64,000 nt of DNA from an uncultured Bacillota bacterium. GTDB taxonomy: Bacteria > Bacillota > Clostridia > Peptostreptococcales > Anaerovoracaceae. The DNA is taken from NCBI GenBank assembly GCA_927441425.1, contig CAKMKG010000002.1:29994-93993 (forward strand), in the 5' to 3' direction. A program made the translations under genes and the position numbers. The notes under the pieces were generated by a model, which saw only the letters and a program-made list of their open reading frames with translations, made no database searches and was not told the DNA's origin. This document shows, piece by piece, positions 8,610-17,468 of this stretch; the stretch's first letter is position 1, and the number at the start of each line of letters is the position of its first letter.

Positions 8610-10661
8610 GTGATCAATATGAATTTACAAAAAAAAGTGAGCGAAATCAAAGGGATCGGGCCGAGAAAGTCCGTCGCTTTGCACAAAATAAATATTGAAC
8701 TCATCGAGGATTTTTTATTCTTTTATCCAAGGGATTATGAGGACCGGCGCGAAATGAGGACGATCCTTTCCCTGCGCGATGGCATTACCGCTCTGGTGAA
8801 AGGGAAATTGATCCTCAAGGTAAAGGGAAGAGGCAGGCTTCCGAGAAAACAAACCTTAAAGCTTTTCGTTCAAGATGAAACCGGAGCAATGGAGGTTGTT
8901 TTTTTTCATGCGGGCTTCCTGGAAAAGACGCTTCTGCAAAATGAAGAATATATTTTTTACGGCAAGGTTACTGTGAATAGGGGCAAAATCCAGATGCTCC
9001 ATCCGGACATATCCAAGTATGAACCCGATCAGGAGCAGGCCATTTTGCCGATTTACCCGTTGACGGGCGGTATCTCACAGGGAGAAATGCGAAAATGGCA
9101 ACGAGGAGCCATGGCATACCTTCCGGAACTGGAAGAGTATTTGCCGGGAAACACATTGGAAAGAAACCGACTTTGCAGCATCCACTATGCCATCGAAAAT
9201 ATTCACTACCCTTCAGATCGAAAGCGGCTGATGGAAGCGAAGTACCGGCTTATTTTTGAAGAGCTTTTATTTCTCCAGACCGGTTTGCTTGCTATCAGGA
9301 ATAAGATGACTGCCATGGAAAAGGGAGTTCGATTTTCCTCTATGGTCCCCATGGAAGAATTTACTACTTCACTGCCTTATGCGTTGACGGGCGCACAAAA
9401 CCGTGTGCTTACAGAGATCAATGGGGATATGGAGTCCGGAAAGGTAATGAACCGCCTCGTGCAAGGTGATGTTGGATCAGGAAAGACGATCATTGCCGCT
9501 GCAGCCATGTACAAGGCCGTAAAAAGCGGATTTCAGGCTGCTATGATGGCGCCGACGGAGCTTTTGGCCAGACAGCATTTTGAGAGCCTTAAATCGGAAT
9601 TTTTAAAATATGAAATCAAGGTCGGATTTTTATCCGGTAGTATCCCAATAAAAGAAAAAAAAGATATTTTAGAACAAATAGAAACCGGTCAGCTGGATAT
9701 CATAATCGGTACCCACGCTGTAATTCAACCGGGAGTAAAATTTTCAAACCTAGGTCTGGTCATTACTGATGAGCAGCATCGCTTTGGTGTAAATCAAAGG
9801 TCTATCCTTTCACAGAAGGGACGAAACCCCGACGTACTGGTAATGACTGCAACGCCCATACCCAGAACCTTGGCAGTGATACTCTACGGGGATTTGGATA
9901 TATCCATCATTGACGAAATGCCGCCGGGAAGACAGCAGATCATCACAAGAGCAGTGAAGGGAGAAAGCCGAGAAACCTCCTACGAATTTGTCAGAAGGGA
10001 AGTTACGAAAGGCCGCCAAGCATATGTTGTGGCGCCGCTCATCGAGGATTCTGAAAATCTGGATGCCAAATCCGCTTTAGGGCTTTACGACGAATTGAAA
10101 GACCGTTTCAGTGACTTTTCAGTCGCTTTTCTGCACGGGGCAATGAAGCCGGCTGACAAAGACCGGATCATGCAAAGATTCAATGAAGGACAGATTCAGA
10201 TCCTGATTTCCACCGTTGTAATCGAGGTCGGAATCAATGTTCCCAACGCAACAATCATGCTCATTGAAAACGCCGAACGGTTTGGTTTGGCTCAGCTCCA
10301 TCAGCTCAGGGGAAGAGTGGGCAGGGGAAAAGAGCAATCATACTGCATTCTGATTTCTGAAGGTGGATCTGAATTGGCGGAAGAACGGGCGAAAATCATG
10401 AAATCTACAAACGATGGCTTTCTCATCGCGGAGAAGGATCTTGATCTGAGAGGGCCAGGGGAATTCTTTGGGATGCGGCAGCACGGCGTTCCGGAATTAA
10501 AGCTTGCTGACCTTGTCCGGCATATTAAAATACTAAATACAGTACGAGAAGAAGCGGAACGGATTCTAAGCGAGGACCCGGCCTTGGCCGGAAAGGAATA
10601 CGTCAAATTGAAAGAAAAAATCGACAGAATGTTTAAAAATGCAGAATCTTTAAACATCTAG
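8610..10661 (+). CDS. recG: ATP-dependent DNA helicase RecG
   Basis: RecG remodels stalled replication forks and branch-migrates Holliday junctions. The 683-residue protein has an N-terminal wedge/OB region (about residues 60-150), Walker A GDVGSGKT at about 286, the DEQH box in ITDEQHRFG, motif TATPIPRT, and the C-terminal helicase half with QLRGRVGRG. The start at GTG 8610 has AGAGGA seven bases upstream; an in-frame ATG at 8619 is an alternative with a GGTGATC-like site. The Asp23 gene lies directly upstream and rsmD follows after a 64-base gap. Confidence 0.96.
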   Translation: MINMNLQKKVSEIKGIGPRKSVALHKINIELIEDFLFFYPRDYEDRREMRTILSLRDGITALVKGKLILKVKGRGRLPRKQTLKLFVQDETGAMEVVFFHAGFLEKTLLQNEEYIFYGKVTVNRGKIQMLHPDISKYEPDQEQAILPIYPLTGGISQGEMRKWQRGAMAYLPELEEYLPGNTLERNRLCSIHYAIENIHYPSDRKRLMEAKYRLIFEELLFLQTGLLAIRNKMTAMEKGVRFSSMVPMEEFTTSLPYALTGAQNRVLTEINGDMESGKVMNRLVQGDVGSGKTIIAAAAMYKAVKSGFQAAMMAPTELLARQHFESLKSEFLKYEIKVGFLSGSIPIKEKKDILEQIETGQLDIIIGTHAVIQPGVKFSNLGLVITDEQHRFGVNQRSILSQKGRNPDVLVMTATPIPRTLAVILYGDLDISIIDEMPPGRQQIITRAVKGESRETSYEFVRREVTKGRQAYVVAPLIEDSENLDAKSALGLYDELKDRFSDFSVAFLHGAMKPADKDRIMQRFNEGQIQILISTVVIEVGINVPNATIMLIENAERFGLAQLHQLRGRVGRGKEQSYCILISEGGSELAEERAKIMKSTNDGFLIAEKDLDLRGPGEFFGMRQHGVPELKLADLVRHIKILNTVREEAERILSEDPALAGKEYVKLKEKIDRMFKNAESLNI

Positions 10662-10725
10662 ACACAAATATTTGCTTTTTTATAATCTTATGTTAAAATA
10701 ATGTTTAGTGAAGGAGGCAGCAGGA

Positions 10726-11286
10726 TTGCGCATCATAGCGGGAGATTTTAAAGGGAAAAGACTGTTTACTCCGAAAGACAGCAAAATCAGGCCAACCACC
10801 GATAAGGTGAAGGAGTCCATTTTCAACATGATTGCAGCTTATCTTGAGGACGCGGTTGTTATAGATCTTTTTTCAGGAACGGGTAACCTTGGGTTGGAAG
10901 CGCTCAGCAGAGGGTCAAAACGTTGCTATTTTGGGGACAAGTCCCGGGAGAGTATCGCCCTTACAAAGCAGAACATCGCCCACTGTAGGCAAGAAAACCA
11001 TGCAGTGATTCTTCCCGGAGATTTTGAACAAGTATTGAAAAAAATCCCTGAAAAGGCAGACTTAATCTTTCTGGATCCACCCTACAAGCATGGCTTGCTT
11101 CATGATTGCTTCGAACGCATTTCCGCTCTTTCGCTGTTAGCGGAAGAGGGTGTCATCGTAGTGGAACACGGTGCAAAAGAATTGTTAGAGGATCAGATTG
11201 CAGGATTTACGAAAAGAAAAGAAAAAACATATGGAACAATATCAATCAGCATTTACGGAATAGATTTGGAGGATACGAATCAATGA
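10726..11286 (+). CDS. rsmD: 16S rRNA (guanine966-N2)-methyltransferase RsmD
   Basis: This 186-residue SAM-dependent methyltransferase modifies G966 of 16S rRNA. The start is TTG 10726 (MRIIAGDFKGK), placed eight bases after AAGGAGG at 10711-10717; the longer GTG frame would run through the ribosome binding site. Motif I is VIDLFSGTGNLGLEA and the catalytic DPPY is at residues 117-120. The stop codon overlaps the coaD start as ATGA. The rsmD-coaD pair is conserved across Firmicutes. Confidence 0.95.
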   Translation: MRIIAGDFKGKRLFTPKDSKIRPTTDKVKESIFNMIAAYLEDAVVIDLFSGTGNLGLEALSRGSKRCYFGDKSRESIALTKQNIAHCRQENHAVILPGDFEQVLKKIPEKADLIFLDPPYKHGLLHDCFERISALSLLAEEGVIVVEHGAKELLEDQIAGFTKRKEKTYGTISISIYGIDLEDTNQ

Positions 11287-11768
11287 TACAAAAGGTTCTT
11301 TATGCAGGCTCATTTGACCCGATTACCAACGGCCACCTTGATTTGATCAACAGAGCCGCAAAACTGGGAGATCATCTGATTGTAGGAGTAATTGACAATC
11401 AATCAAAAAAGCCGTTCTTTACTGCAGAAGAGCGAAAAGATATGATTGCAGAAGCAACAAGTCATATCCCCAATATGGTAGTGGACCACTTCAGTGGACT
11501 TTTGGCAGACTATGTAAAAAAGAATCGCATCGACGTTGTCGTCAGAGGACTCCGTGCAACAATGGATTTTGAATATGAAATTCAGATGGCGCAAATGAAT
11601 GCCAGACTTTATAATAATGACGTTGAGACAGTTTTTTTAATGACGTGTCCGGATTATTCCTTTGTCAGTTCAAGCATTGTAAAAGAAGTATTTACACTGA
11701 ATGGTGACATTAAAGGTTTGGTGCCTGACAAGGTATTGGAATACATGGAAAGAAAATGTAAAAGGTAA
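11283..11768 (+). CDS. coaD: Pantetheine-phosphate adenylyltransferase
   Basis: CoaD transfers AMP from ATP to 4-phosphopantetheine, the penultimate step of coenzyme A synthesis. The 161 residues are typical. The nucleotidyltransferase signature TNGH is at residues 15-18 and the SSSIVKE motif lies in the C-terminal part. The ATG overlaps the rsmD stop; I reject a longer frame beginning at 11106 because it would overlap 180 bases of rsmD. Confidence 0.96.
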   Translation: MIQKVLYAGSFDPITNGHLDLINRAAKLGDHLIVGVIDNQSKKPFFTAEERKDMIAEATSHIPNMVVDHFSGLLADYVKKNRIDVVVRGLRATMDFEYEIQMAQMNARLYNNDVETVFLMTCPDYSFVSSSIVKEVFTLNGDIKGLVPDKVLEYMERKCKR

Positions 11769-11786
11769 AGGGAGGAGATTCACTCA

Positions 11787-12317
11787 ATGAAAGTGTTAGA
11801 ACTATTGGATGAGATTGAAGAAATTGTTGATACAAGCTCAGGCTTTCCACTAACAGGGAAAATTTTAGTGGATGCAGAAGAAATCCTTGAAATCGTGAAG
11901 GAAATTAGAGTTGAGCTTCCGGATGAAATCCAGCAAGCACAATGGATTAAGGATGAAAGACAACGAATATTAGAAGAAGCCAAGAGAGAATATGAAACCA
12001 TATTAAAGGATGCAAAGGTGCAAGCGGAAGCGTTGATCGAAAACGATGATATCACGGTAAAGGCGAAAATCCGCGCCGATGAAATCTTGAGAGTCGCCGA
12101 ATCAAATGTGAAAGCGCTTAAAATGAGTACCTTTGATTATATCGACAGCATCCTTTATAATTTTCAGGACAAGATGGATCAATTAAATTCTGTCTATTTC
12201 CACGACATGTTCGGCAATCTGCAGAATACCTTTGATAAGATAAACAGTACGATCGTGGATAACAGAAACGAGATCAAGGAAATGGTCTACCGGACACAAA
12301 TTGAAAACAACGATTAG
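11787..12317 (+). CDS. Coiled-coil protein of unknown function downstream of coaD
   Basis: This acidic 176-residue protein has no transmembrane segment. Residues 50-110 are a strongly charged helix (KDERQRILEEAKREYETILKD), reminiscent of the stalk of ATP synthase subunit b, so homologues tend to be labelled ATPase-like without evidence of activity; there is no Walker motif. GGGAGGAG lies nine bases upstream of the ATG. Position after coaD and before ylbJ is typical for Clostridia. A role in scaffolding or envelope association is a guess. Confidence 0.8.
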   Translation: MKVLELLDEIEEIVDTSSGFPLTGKILVDAEEILEIVKEIRVELPDEIQQAQWIKDERQRILEEAKREYETILKDAKVQAEALIENDDITVKAKIRADEILRVAESNVKALKMSTFDYIDSILYNFQDKMDQLNSVYFHDMFGNLQNTFDKINSTIVDNRNEIKEMVYRTQIENND

Positions 12318-12358
12318 AAGCAATGCATAATGCTTTATCCTCTATAATATGATGGAGT

Positions 12359-13516
12359 ATGAGAAGGATAAAGAAAAAGACAATTTACATATTGGCCGGT
12401 GCGCTTTCCTGTATCGGCTGTTTGGTGATGATGGTTTTTCCATCCATCGCCCTGAATGCAGCGCAAAAAGGCATCTCTTTGTGGGCAGGCTCTGTTTTGC
12501 CCGCATTGCTGCCTTTTTTTATTTGTGCAAATTTCATGACGGCACTTGGGCTTCCCGAATACCTCGGCAGAATATTTGAGAAACCCTTTCAAAAGCTGTT
12601 TGGTGCACCGGGGGTCTCCGCATTTGTTTTTTCTGTCAGTATTACATCGGGTTATCCCATGGGAGCAAAGCTGATCGGAGATCTTGGAAGAAACAGAATG
12701 ATCACGCAAAGTGAAGCAAGGAGAATGCTGACCTTCTGCAGTACTTCAGGTCCATTATTCATGCTGGGCGCGGTAGGTGCCGGAATGCTGCATTCAACAG
12801 CTGCCGGAGCTGTCATCGCCTTGTCTCATTATTTGGGAGCGCTGCTAAATGGCTTGCTCTACAGGATCTTTGTTCGCCGGAAACCGGAGCTTCACCATGT
12901 ACTGCCGCAAAGAAAAATTACTGCAAAGGGAAGTTTGCTGGAAATTTTTACGGATTCCATGATCACATCCTTTCGTGCTTTGGGCATCATCTGCGGATAC
13001 ATTGTCCTATTTATGCTAATCTCAGATTTTCTTGATTTATCCGGAGTTTTAAATTCTTTTCAGTCAATGTGGAGTAAGGGTTTCATCAAAGGCTGTCTTG
13101 AAATGACCGTGGGCTGCGGCAGCATTGCGGAAATCTCTGAATTGACTCTACTGGTTCAATGTGTTCTCTGCGCCATTCTGATCTCCTTCGGAGGCCTTTC
13201 CGTCTATGCACAATCCATGAGCATGCTGGCCGGACTGAACATCAGCAGCGTTTATTATCTGGTGACGAAGCTTACCCACGGATTGCTTGCGGGAATCTTG
13301 GCCTGGATCATCGGACCATCGATTTTAAATTTGACCGTGGTTTCAACCGGTTTGTTTGGAAGGGAAGAGATTGTTTATAGTCTAGGCTTTTTTTATCAAT
13401 TGTTATTCTCATCTAAAATGGTTATAATGATTGTGTTCTTGTTCCTTGTTACGATATTGCTGGATAAATTGCTGAGGAGAATTCATGAAGGTTTTAGGGA
13501 TCATAGCGGAGTATAA
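12359..13516 (+). CDS. ylbJ: Sporulation integral membrane protein YlbJ
   Basis: YlbJ is a multispanning membrane protein needed for late spore formation in Bacillus subtilis, made in the mother cell. The 385-residue sequence has a basic start (MRRIKKK) and about eight to ten hydrophobic segments, with the nucleoside-transporter-like gate pattern (AGSVLPALLPFFICANF near residues 40-56 and SGYPMGAKL near 100). GGAG lies immediately before the ATG, an unusually short spacing, so the start is uncertain. Its last 32 bases overlap tmcAL. B. subtilis keeps ylbJ, coaD (ylbI), rsmD (ylbH) and ylbM together too. Confidence 0.88.
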   Translation: MRRIKKKTIYILAGALSCIGCLVMMVFPSIALNAAQKGISLWAGSVLPALLPFFICANFMTALGLPEYLGRIFEKPFQKLFGAPGVSAFVFSVSITSGYPMGAKLIGDLGRNRMITQSEARRMLTFCSTSGPLFMLGAVGAGMLHSTAAGAVIALSHYLGALLNGLLYRIFVRRKPELHHVLPQRKITAKGSLLEIFTDSMITSFRALGIICGYIVLFMLISDFLDLSGVLNSFQSMWSKGFIKGCLEMTVGCGSIAEISELTLLVQCVLCAILISFGGLSVYAQSMSMLAGLNISSVYYLVTKLTHGLLAGILAWIIGPSILNLTVVSTGLFGREEIVYSLGFFYQLLFSSKMVIMIVFLFLVTILLDKLLRRIHEGFRDHSGV

Positions 13517-14711
13517 TCCTTTTCACAATGGGCATCGATATCACTTACAGGAGTCGATCCGAATTGCATCTCCGGACTATTCCGTTTGCGTGATGAGCGG
13601 TAACTTTACCCAGAGAGGCGAACCAGCTATGGCGGATAAATGGATCCGAGCCGCCACAGCAGTAAATAACGGAATTGATCTTGTTCTGGAGCTTCCATTC
13701 GCCTTTGCCTGCAACAATGCAGAATATTTTGCAGGGGGTGCTGTGGATATTCTCAACCGGCTGGGTTGTGTGACTCATCTATCATTCGGAAGCGAAGCAG
13801 GAGAGCTTTCTGCGCTTTCCTCTGCAGCGGACTATCTTACCCATGAGAGTGAAGAATTAAAAAACTGTATTAAGGAATTCGCCGATCAGGGCATATCGTT
13901 TCCAAAAGCTAGATATGAGGCAGTTAAAAAATGCATGGGAAGCGTCTATTCCGACGTATTAATGAACGCAAATAACATTCTTGCAGTAGAATATCTGAAA
14001 CAGCTCAATCTGACAAAAAGCAAGATGGTGCCCATCACCGTGAAGCGATATGGGACAGGCTATCATGATATGGGATCCTACGAAAACATTGCAAGTGCCA
14101 CTGCAATCCGCCATCAATTGGAGAAATCCGCCTGCTTAAGTACGATATCCGACCTCATTCCATCCGAGACATATCAAGTTTTACAAAGCATTGATAAGGG
14201 TATTAATTTATCACTTAACGATTTTTACCAATTGCTACTTTATCAAATTTTAACCAGCGATACCCAGCGGCTCGGAAGCGTTCTTTCTGCAACAGAAGGA
14301 CTGGAAAACAGAGTAAAGCGGGCTGCCTCTGAATCCGTAAATATGGATTCCTTAATCAAGGCGGTTTTATCGAAGCGTTATACCGAAACAAGAATCCATC
14401 GGCTGCTGACCCATATCTTGATCCATCTGGATAAAGATAGCTTTCGAGCCCTCTGGAACAACCATATCAATTACGCGAGAGTTCTGGGCTTTAACCAAAG
14501 AGGGGCTTCCCTATTAAAAAAAATAAAGAAAGAAGAACTTAGCACCATTCCGATTTTAACAAATATCAATCGTGAAATTTCCAAAGATTCTGAGGAATGG
14601 AAGCTTCTGAAATACGACATCACCGCTTCTGATATCTATAATCTAGTTGCACACGGGGAAATCTACTCTCATTCCGATTATGTAAAGAAGCCCTATAAGA
14701 ATTTTGACTAA
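13485..14711 (+). CDS. tmcAL: tRNA(Met) cytidine acetate ligase TmcAL (YlbM)
   Basis: TmcAL activates acetate with ATP and acetylates the wobble cytidine of elongator tRNA-Met. The 408-residue protein starts MKVLGIIAEYNPFHNGH, with the HxGH adenylyl-transfer motif at residues 14-17. The ATG lies inside the end of ylbJ in another frame, a 32-base overlap suggesting coupling. The next gene, ackA, interconverts acetate and acetyl phosphate, but ackA has its own promoter, so any metabolic link is only suggestive. Confidence 0.93.
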   Translation: MKVLGIIAEYNPFHNGHRYHLQESIRIASPDYSVCVMSGNFTQRGEPAMADKWIRAATAVNNGIDLVLELPFAFACNNAEYFAGGAVDILNRLGCVTHLSFGSEAGELSALSSAADYLTHESEELKNCIKEFADQGISFPKARYEAVKKCMGSVYSDVLMNANNILAVEYLKQLNLTKSKMVPITVKRYGTGYHDMGSYENIASATAIRHQLEKSACLSTISDLIPSETYQVLQSIDKGINLSLNDFYQLLLYQILTSDTQRLGSVLSATEGLENRVKRAASESVNMDSLIKAVLSKRYTETRIHRLLTHILIHLDKDSFRALWNNHINYARVLGFNQRGASLLKKIKKEELSTIPILTNINREISKDSEEWKLLKYDITASDIYNLVAHGEIYSHSDYVKKPYKNFD

Positions 14712-14765
14712 AATCGCATTTTTACCGGAATAAGGTTGTGTTAAAAATTAGATTACCTAAATGCC

Positions 14766-14793
14766 TTGAAAAAAACTACATTTCGACTATAAT
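14766..14793 (+). promoter_or_regulatory. Sigma-A promoter of ackA
   Basis: TTGAAA (14766-14771) and a perfect TATAAT (14788-14793) are separated by 16 bases, 37 bases before the ackA start. No terminator hairpin is evident between tmcAL and this promoter. Confidence 0.7.
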
Positions 14794-14830
14794 GAAATAA
14801 GTTGATTATTATTTAATGGAGGACATTTGA

Positions 14831-16039
14831 ATGAAAGTATTAGTTATTAACTGCGGGAGTTCATCACTGAAATATCAGGTTCTTGATATGACAAATGAAA
14901 CGCTTTTGGCAAAAGGACTTGTTGAAAGAATAGGCCTCGAAGGTTCTTTTCTGACCCATGAAAAAATAGGAATGGACAAGTTCAAGGTGGAAGAACCTAT
15001 GGAAAACCATAAGGATGCGATCGGCCACGTGCTAAAAGCATTAATAGACGCAAATCATGGCGTGGTAAGTACTATGGATGAAATCGGTGCAGTTGGACAC
15101 CGAGTTGTTCATGCCGGAGAAAAGTATGCATACTCTGTGATGTTGTCGCAGGACGTCATCAATGCTCTGGAGGAATGCGTAGAATTGGCTCCGCTTCACA
15201 ATCCACCGAACCTATTGGGAATTGAAGCCTGCATGGATCTTATGCCGAATACGCCGATGGTAGGTGTATTTGATACGGCATTCCATCAGTCTATGCCTCC
15301 TGAATCCTATATTTATGCAATTCCATACGAATATTATGAAAAATATGGAATCAGAAGATACGGCTTCCACGGTACAAGCCATAAATATGTTGCAGAAAGA
15401 ACAGCGGACATTTTGGGCGTCAATATCGAAGATTTAAAAATCATTACCTGCCATCTTGGAAACGGTGCCAGTGTGACCGCGATCAAGAGAGGAAAGTCCA
15501 TTGATACAAGCATGGGCTTCACTCCGTTGGAAGGTCTCGTCATGGGAACAAGATCCGGTGATATTGACCCTGCGATTGTATCTTATATCAGACAAAAGGA
15601 AAATCTTGCTCATGGGGAAGCAACAAACATCCTGAACAAGAAATCCGGCGTACTGGGGATTTCCGGCGTGAGCAGTGATTTCAGAGACCTGGAAATAGCT
15701 GTTGCAGAAGGAAACGAAAGAGCAGCACTGGCTTTAAAAGTATTCGCCCATAAAGTAAAATTTTATATTGGGGCTTATATTGCTGAAATGAACGGAGTGG
15801 ATGCAATCGTATTTACCGCGGGAGTCGGCGAGAATGATATTAATATGAGAGACGTGATCTGCAGCGAGCTTGGTAATCTTGGGATTAAGATAGACCTTGT
15901 AAAAAATAAGGTGAGAGGGAAAGAGACCATTATCAGCAGAGACGACTCAAAGGTCAAAATTTTACTGGTTCCAACCAATGAGGAGCTCATGATTGCTAGA
16001 GACACCTTTAACATCGTAAAATACGGCAAAGTAAAATAA
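14831..16039 (+). CDS. ackA: Acetate kinase
   Basis: AckA makes ATP and acetate from acetyl phosphate and ADP, a main energy step in fermenting anaerobes. The 402-residue length is standard. The first ASKHA motif is [16 protein letters not shown], followed by [10 protein letters not shown], the FDTAFH catalytic region and HLGNGAS. GGAGG lies about nine bases upstream. Phosphotransacetylase (pta) is not adjacent. The gene is followed by a strong promoter for rpmF. Confidence 0.97.
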   Translation: MKVLVINCGSSSLKYQVLDMTNETLLAKGLVERIGLEGSFLTHEKIGMDKFKVEEPMENHKDAIGHVLKALIDANHGVVSTMDEIGAVGHRVVHAGEKYAYSVMLSQDVINALEECVELAPLHNPPNLLGIEACMDLMPNTPMVGVFDTAFHQSMPPESYIYAIPYEYYEKYGIRRYGFHGTSHKYVAERTADILGVNIEDLKIITCHLGNGASVTAIKRGKSIDTSMGFTPLEGLVMGTRSGDIDPAIVSYIRQKENLAHGEATNILNKKSGVLGISGVSSDFRDLEIAVAEGNERAALALKVFAHKVKFYIGAYIAEMNGVDAIVFTAGVGENDINMRDVICSELGNLGIKIDLVKNKVRGKETIISRDDSKVKILLVPTNEELMIARDTFNIVKYGKVK

Positions 16040-16042
16040 GGG

Positions 16043-16071
16043 TTGACAAAGATAAATGACCCATATATAAT
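16043..16071 (+). promoter_or_regulatory. Consensus sigma-A promoter of rpmF
   Basis: TTGACA (16043-16048), 17 bases, TATAAT (16066-16071): a perfect consensus promoter starting four bases after the ackA stop. It gives rpmF an untranslated leader of about 60 bases. Confidence 0.9.
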
Positions 16072-16136
16072 TTAGAAGTTAGTTTTATGGAACGACACTA
16101 GAAAGAGATTTAACGAGCAGAAGGAGGTGTAGAATA

Positions 16137-16319
16137 ATGGCAGTTCCAAAGAGAAAAACGTCAAAAGCAAGAAGAGATAAGAGAAGATCTCCTAATATGA
16201 AGATGGCAGCACCTGGATTATCCACTTGTCCTAAGTGCCACGAGCCTAAGCTTCCTCACAGAGTATGCCCGAATTGCAATTACTACGACGGTAAGGAAAT
16301 TGTTGCCGCAGAAGCATAA
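16137..16319 (+). CDS. rpmF: 50S ribosomal protein bL32
   Basis: This 60-residue large-subunit protein starts [17 protein letters not shown] and carries a zinc ribbon (CPKC and CPNC, residues about 30-48). AAGGAGGTG precedes the ATG. In many Firmicutes a DUF177 (yceD) gene lies between ackA and rpmF and plsX/fabH follow. Here neither is present: rpmF follows ackA directly and is ended by a terminator. Confidence 0.97.
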   Translation: MAVPKRKTSKARRDKRRSPNMKMAAPGLSTCPKCHEPKLPHRVCPNCNYYDGKEIVAAEA

Positions 16320-16330
16320 AAAACCAATAA

Positions 16331-16356
16331 ACGCCAGCTAAGCTGGCGTTTTTTTA
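16331..16356 (+). terminator. Rho-independent terminator after rpmF
   Basis: ACGCCAGC pairs with GCTGGCGT (16331-16349) around a three-base loop, followed by seven T. Confidence 0.92.
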
Positions 16357-16411
16357 TCGTATAGCAATGATATTTCTTAAGTGGCGTCAGCAACTTTTTT
16401 ATGTATAAAAT

Positions 16412-16441
16412 AATCCTCCGGCCTAGCAGAACCGGAGGATT
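16412..16441. terminator. Hairpin between convergent rpmF and dapB
   Basis: AATCCTCCGG (16412-16421) is perfectly complementary to CCGGAGGATT (16432-16441) with a ten-base loop. T-runs on either side are short (TTTCATTT on plus, TTATTTTAT on minus), so it may be a weak bidirectional terminator. Confidence 0.55.
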
Positions 16442-16491
16442 TCATTTCGTATATCACGCATAATCAAGGCAGGATTCCGAACGAGCTTTGG

Positions 16492-16640
16492 CAACGTTCC
16501 GTTCTGGAACTACGACTCGCTTTGCTCGCTGCTGTAATTTATCCGACTGAAAAAAGTGTTTTCTAAGAAAAACCGTGAAACCGATTACCGTCTTTATACG
16601 AAGCATGAAAAGACGGCGGTTTTCGTGAAAATACTTTTTT
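16492..16640. repeat. Dispersed structured element, copy 1
   Basis: Two conserved blocks are shared with 47929-48197. Block A (16492-16534) has CAACGTTCC, GGAACT and the self-complementary CGACTCGCTT..CTCGCTGCTGT. Block B is a long hairpin: AAAAAAGTGTTTTC (16550-16563) pairs with GAAAATACTTTTTT (16627-16640), GAAAAACCG (16567-16575) with CGGTTTTC (16617-16624), and CCGTCTT (16588-16594) with AAGACGG (16610-16616), leaving an apex containing CGAAGCAT. The right arm runs into the dapB stop codon. T-runs flank the hairpin on both strands, so it could end transcription from both sides. Confidence 0.75.
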
Positions 16641-17392
16641 TAGGTCATGTCATCCATACTATATAGGCCGCTTGACTTTGCATAGATGAATTTCGCCGCT
16701 TTCAAGGCGCCGTGTGCAAATACTTCTTTGGAGTATGCTGTATGGGTCAATTCAATAACCTCGTCGGGACCTGCAAAGATCACCGTATGTTCTCCAGGTA
16801 TGCTGCCGCCGCGAACCGCGTGGATCCCCATCTCACCAATACTGCATTGATCATTTTTACTATGTCTACCGAAAATAAATTCCTTCTTGTTCGTAACAGC
16901 TTCATTGACAGCATTCGCAAGCAGAAGAGCTGTGCCGCTGGGTGAGTCTATCTTTTTGTTATGATGCTTCTCTATAATTTCAATATTAAAATCCTCTTCC
17001 AAAATAGCGACAGCGGCTTTCAACATTTTTGAAAGCACGTTGATACCAAGGGACATGTTTGCAGAATGGAATACCGGGATTTCTTCTGATGCCTTCCAGA
17101 TTAGTTCAAGCTCTGTATCGCCCAGCCCTGTCGTTGCAATGACAACAGGTACCTTTGTCTTAACACAGTAAGCAAGAAGGTCTTCGATGGCATCATGTCT
17201 TGAAAAATCGATGACAACATCTGCCTTGGTTTCACAGTCCAAAGGAGACATATAAAGCTTGAACGGCACGGGTTCACTGCTCATATTCAGATCAATTCCG
17301 GCGATGATACTTAATTCGGAATCCTGTGAAATGATCTTTTGCAATGTTTTTCCCATTTTTCCGTTGCAGCCATTTAGGATGATGTTTAACAT
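16640..17392 (-). CDS. dapB: 4-hydroxy-tetrahydrodipicolinate reductase
   Basis: DapB reduces hydroxy-tetrahydrodipicolinate with NAD(P)H in the lysine/diaminopimelate pathway. The 250-residue protein begins MLNIILNGCNGKMGKTL, with the dinucleotide-binding glycine motif at residues 8-14. The substrate signature is EKHHNKKIDSPSGTA; the family form is EHHHxxKxDAPSGTA, so the first histidine is Lys here. The start is the ATG at 17392, preceded by GGAGG seven bases away; a nine-codon upstream extension is rejected. It is the last gene of the asd-dapA-dapB cluster. Confidence 0.95.
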   Translation of the reverse strand: MLNIILNGCNGKMGKTLQKIISQDSELSIIAGIDLNMSSEPVPFKLYMSPLDCETKADVVIDFSRHDAIEDLLAYCVKTKVPVVIATTGLGDTELELIWKASEEIPVFHSANMSLGINVLSKMLKAAVAILEEDFNIEIIEKHHNKKIDSPSGTALLLANAVNEAVTNKKEFIFGRHSKNDQCSIGEMGIHAVRGGSIPGEHTVIFAGPDEVIELTHTAYSKEVFAHGALKAAKFIYAKSSGLYSMDDMT

Positions 17393-17468
17393 ACAAACCT
17401 CCTTTTTCTTTCTGCGCAATATACTTGTTAATTTTACGCAATTATACTTATTGATTATGGGTCATGTT

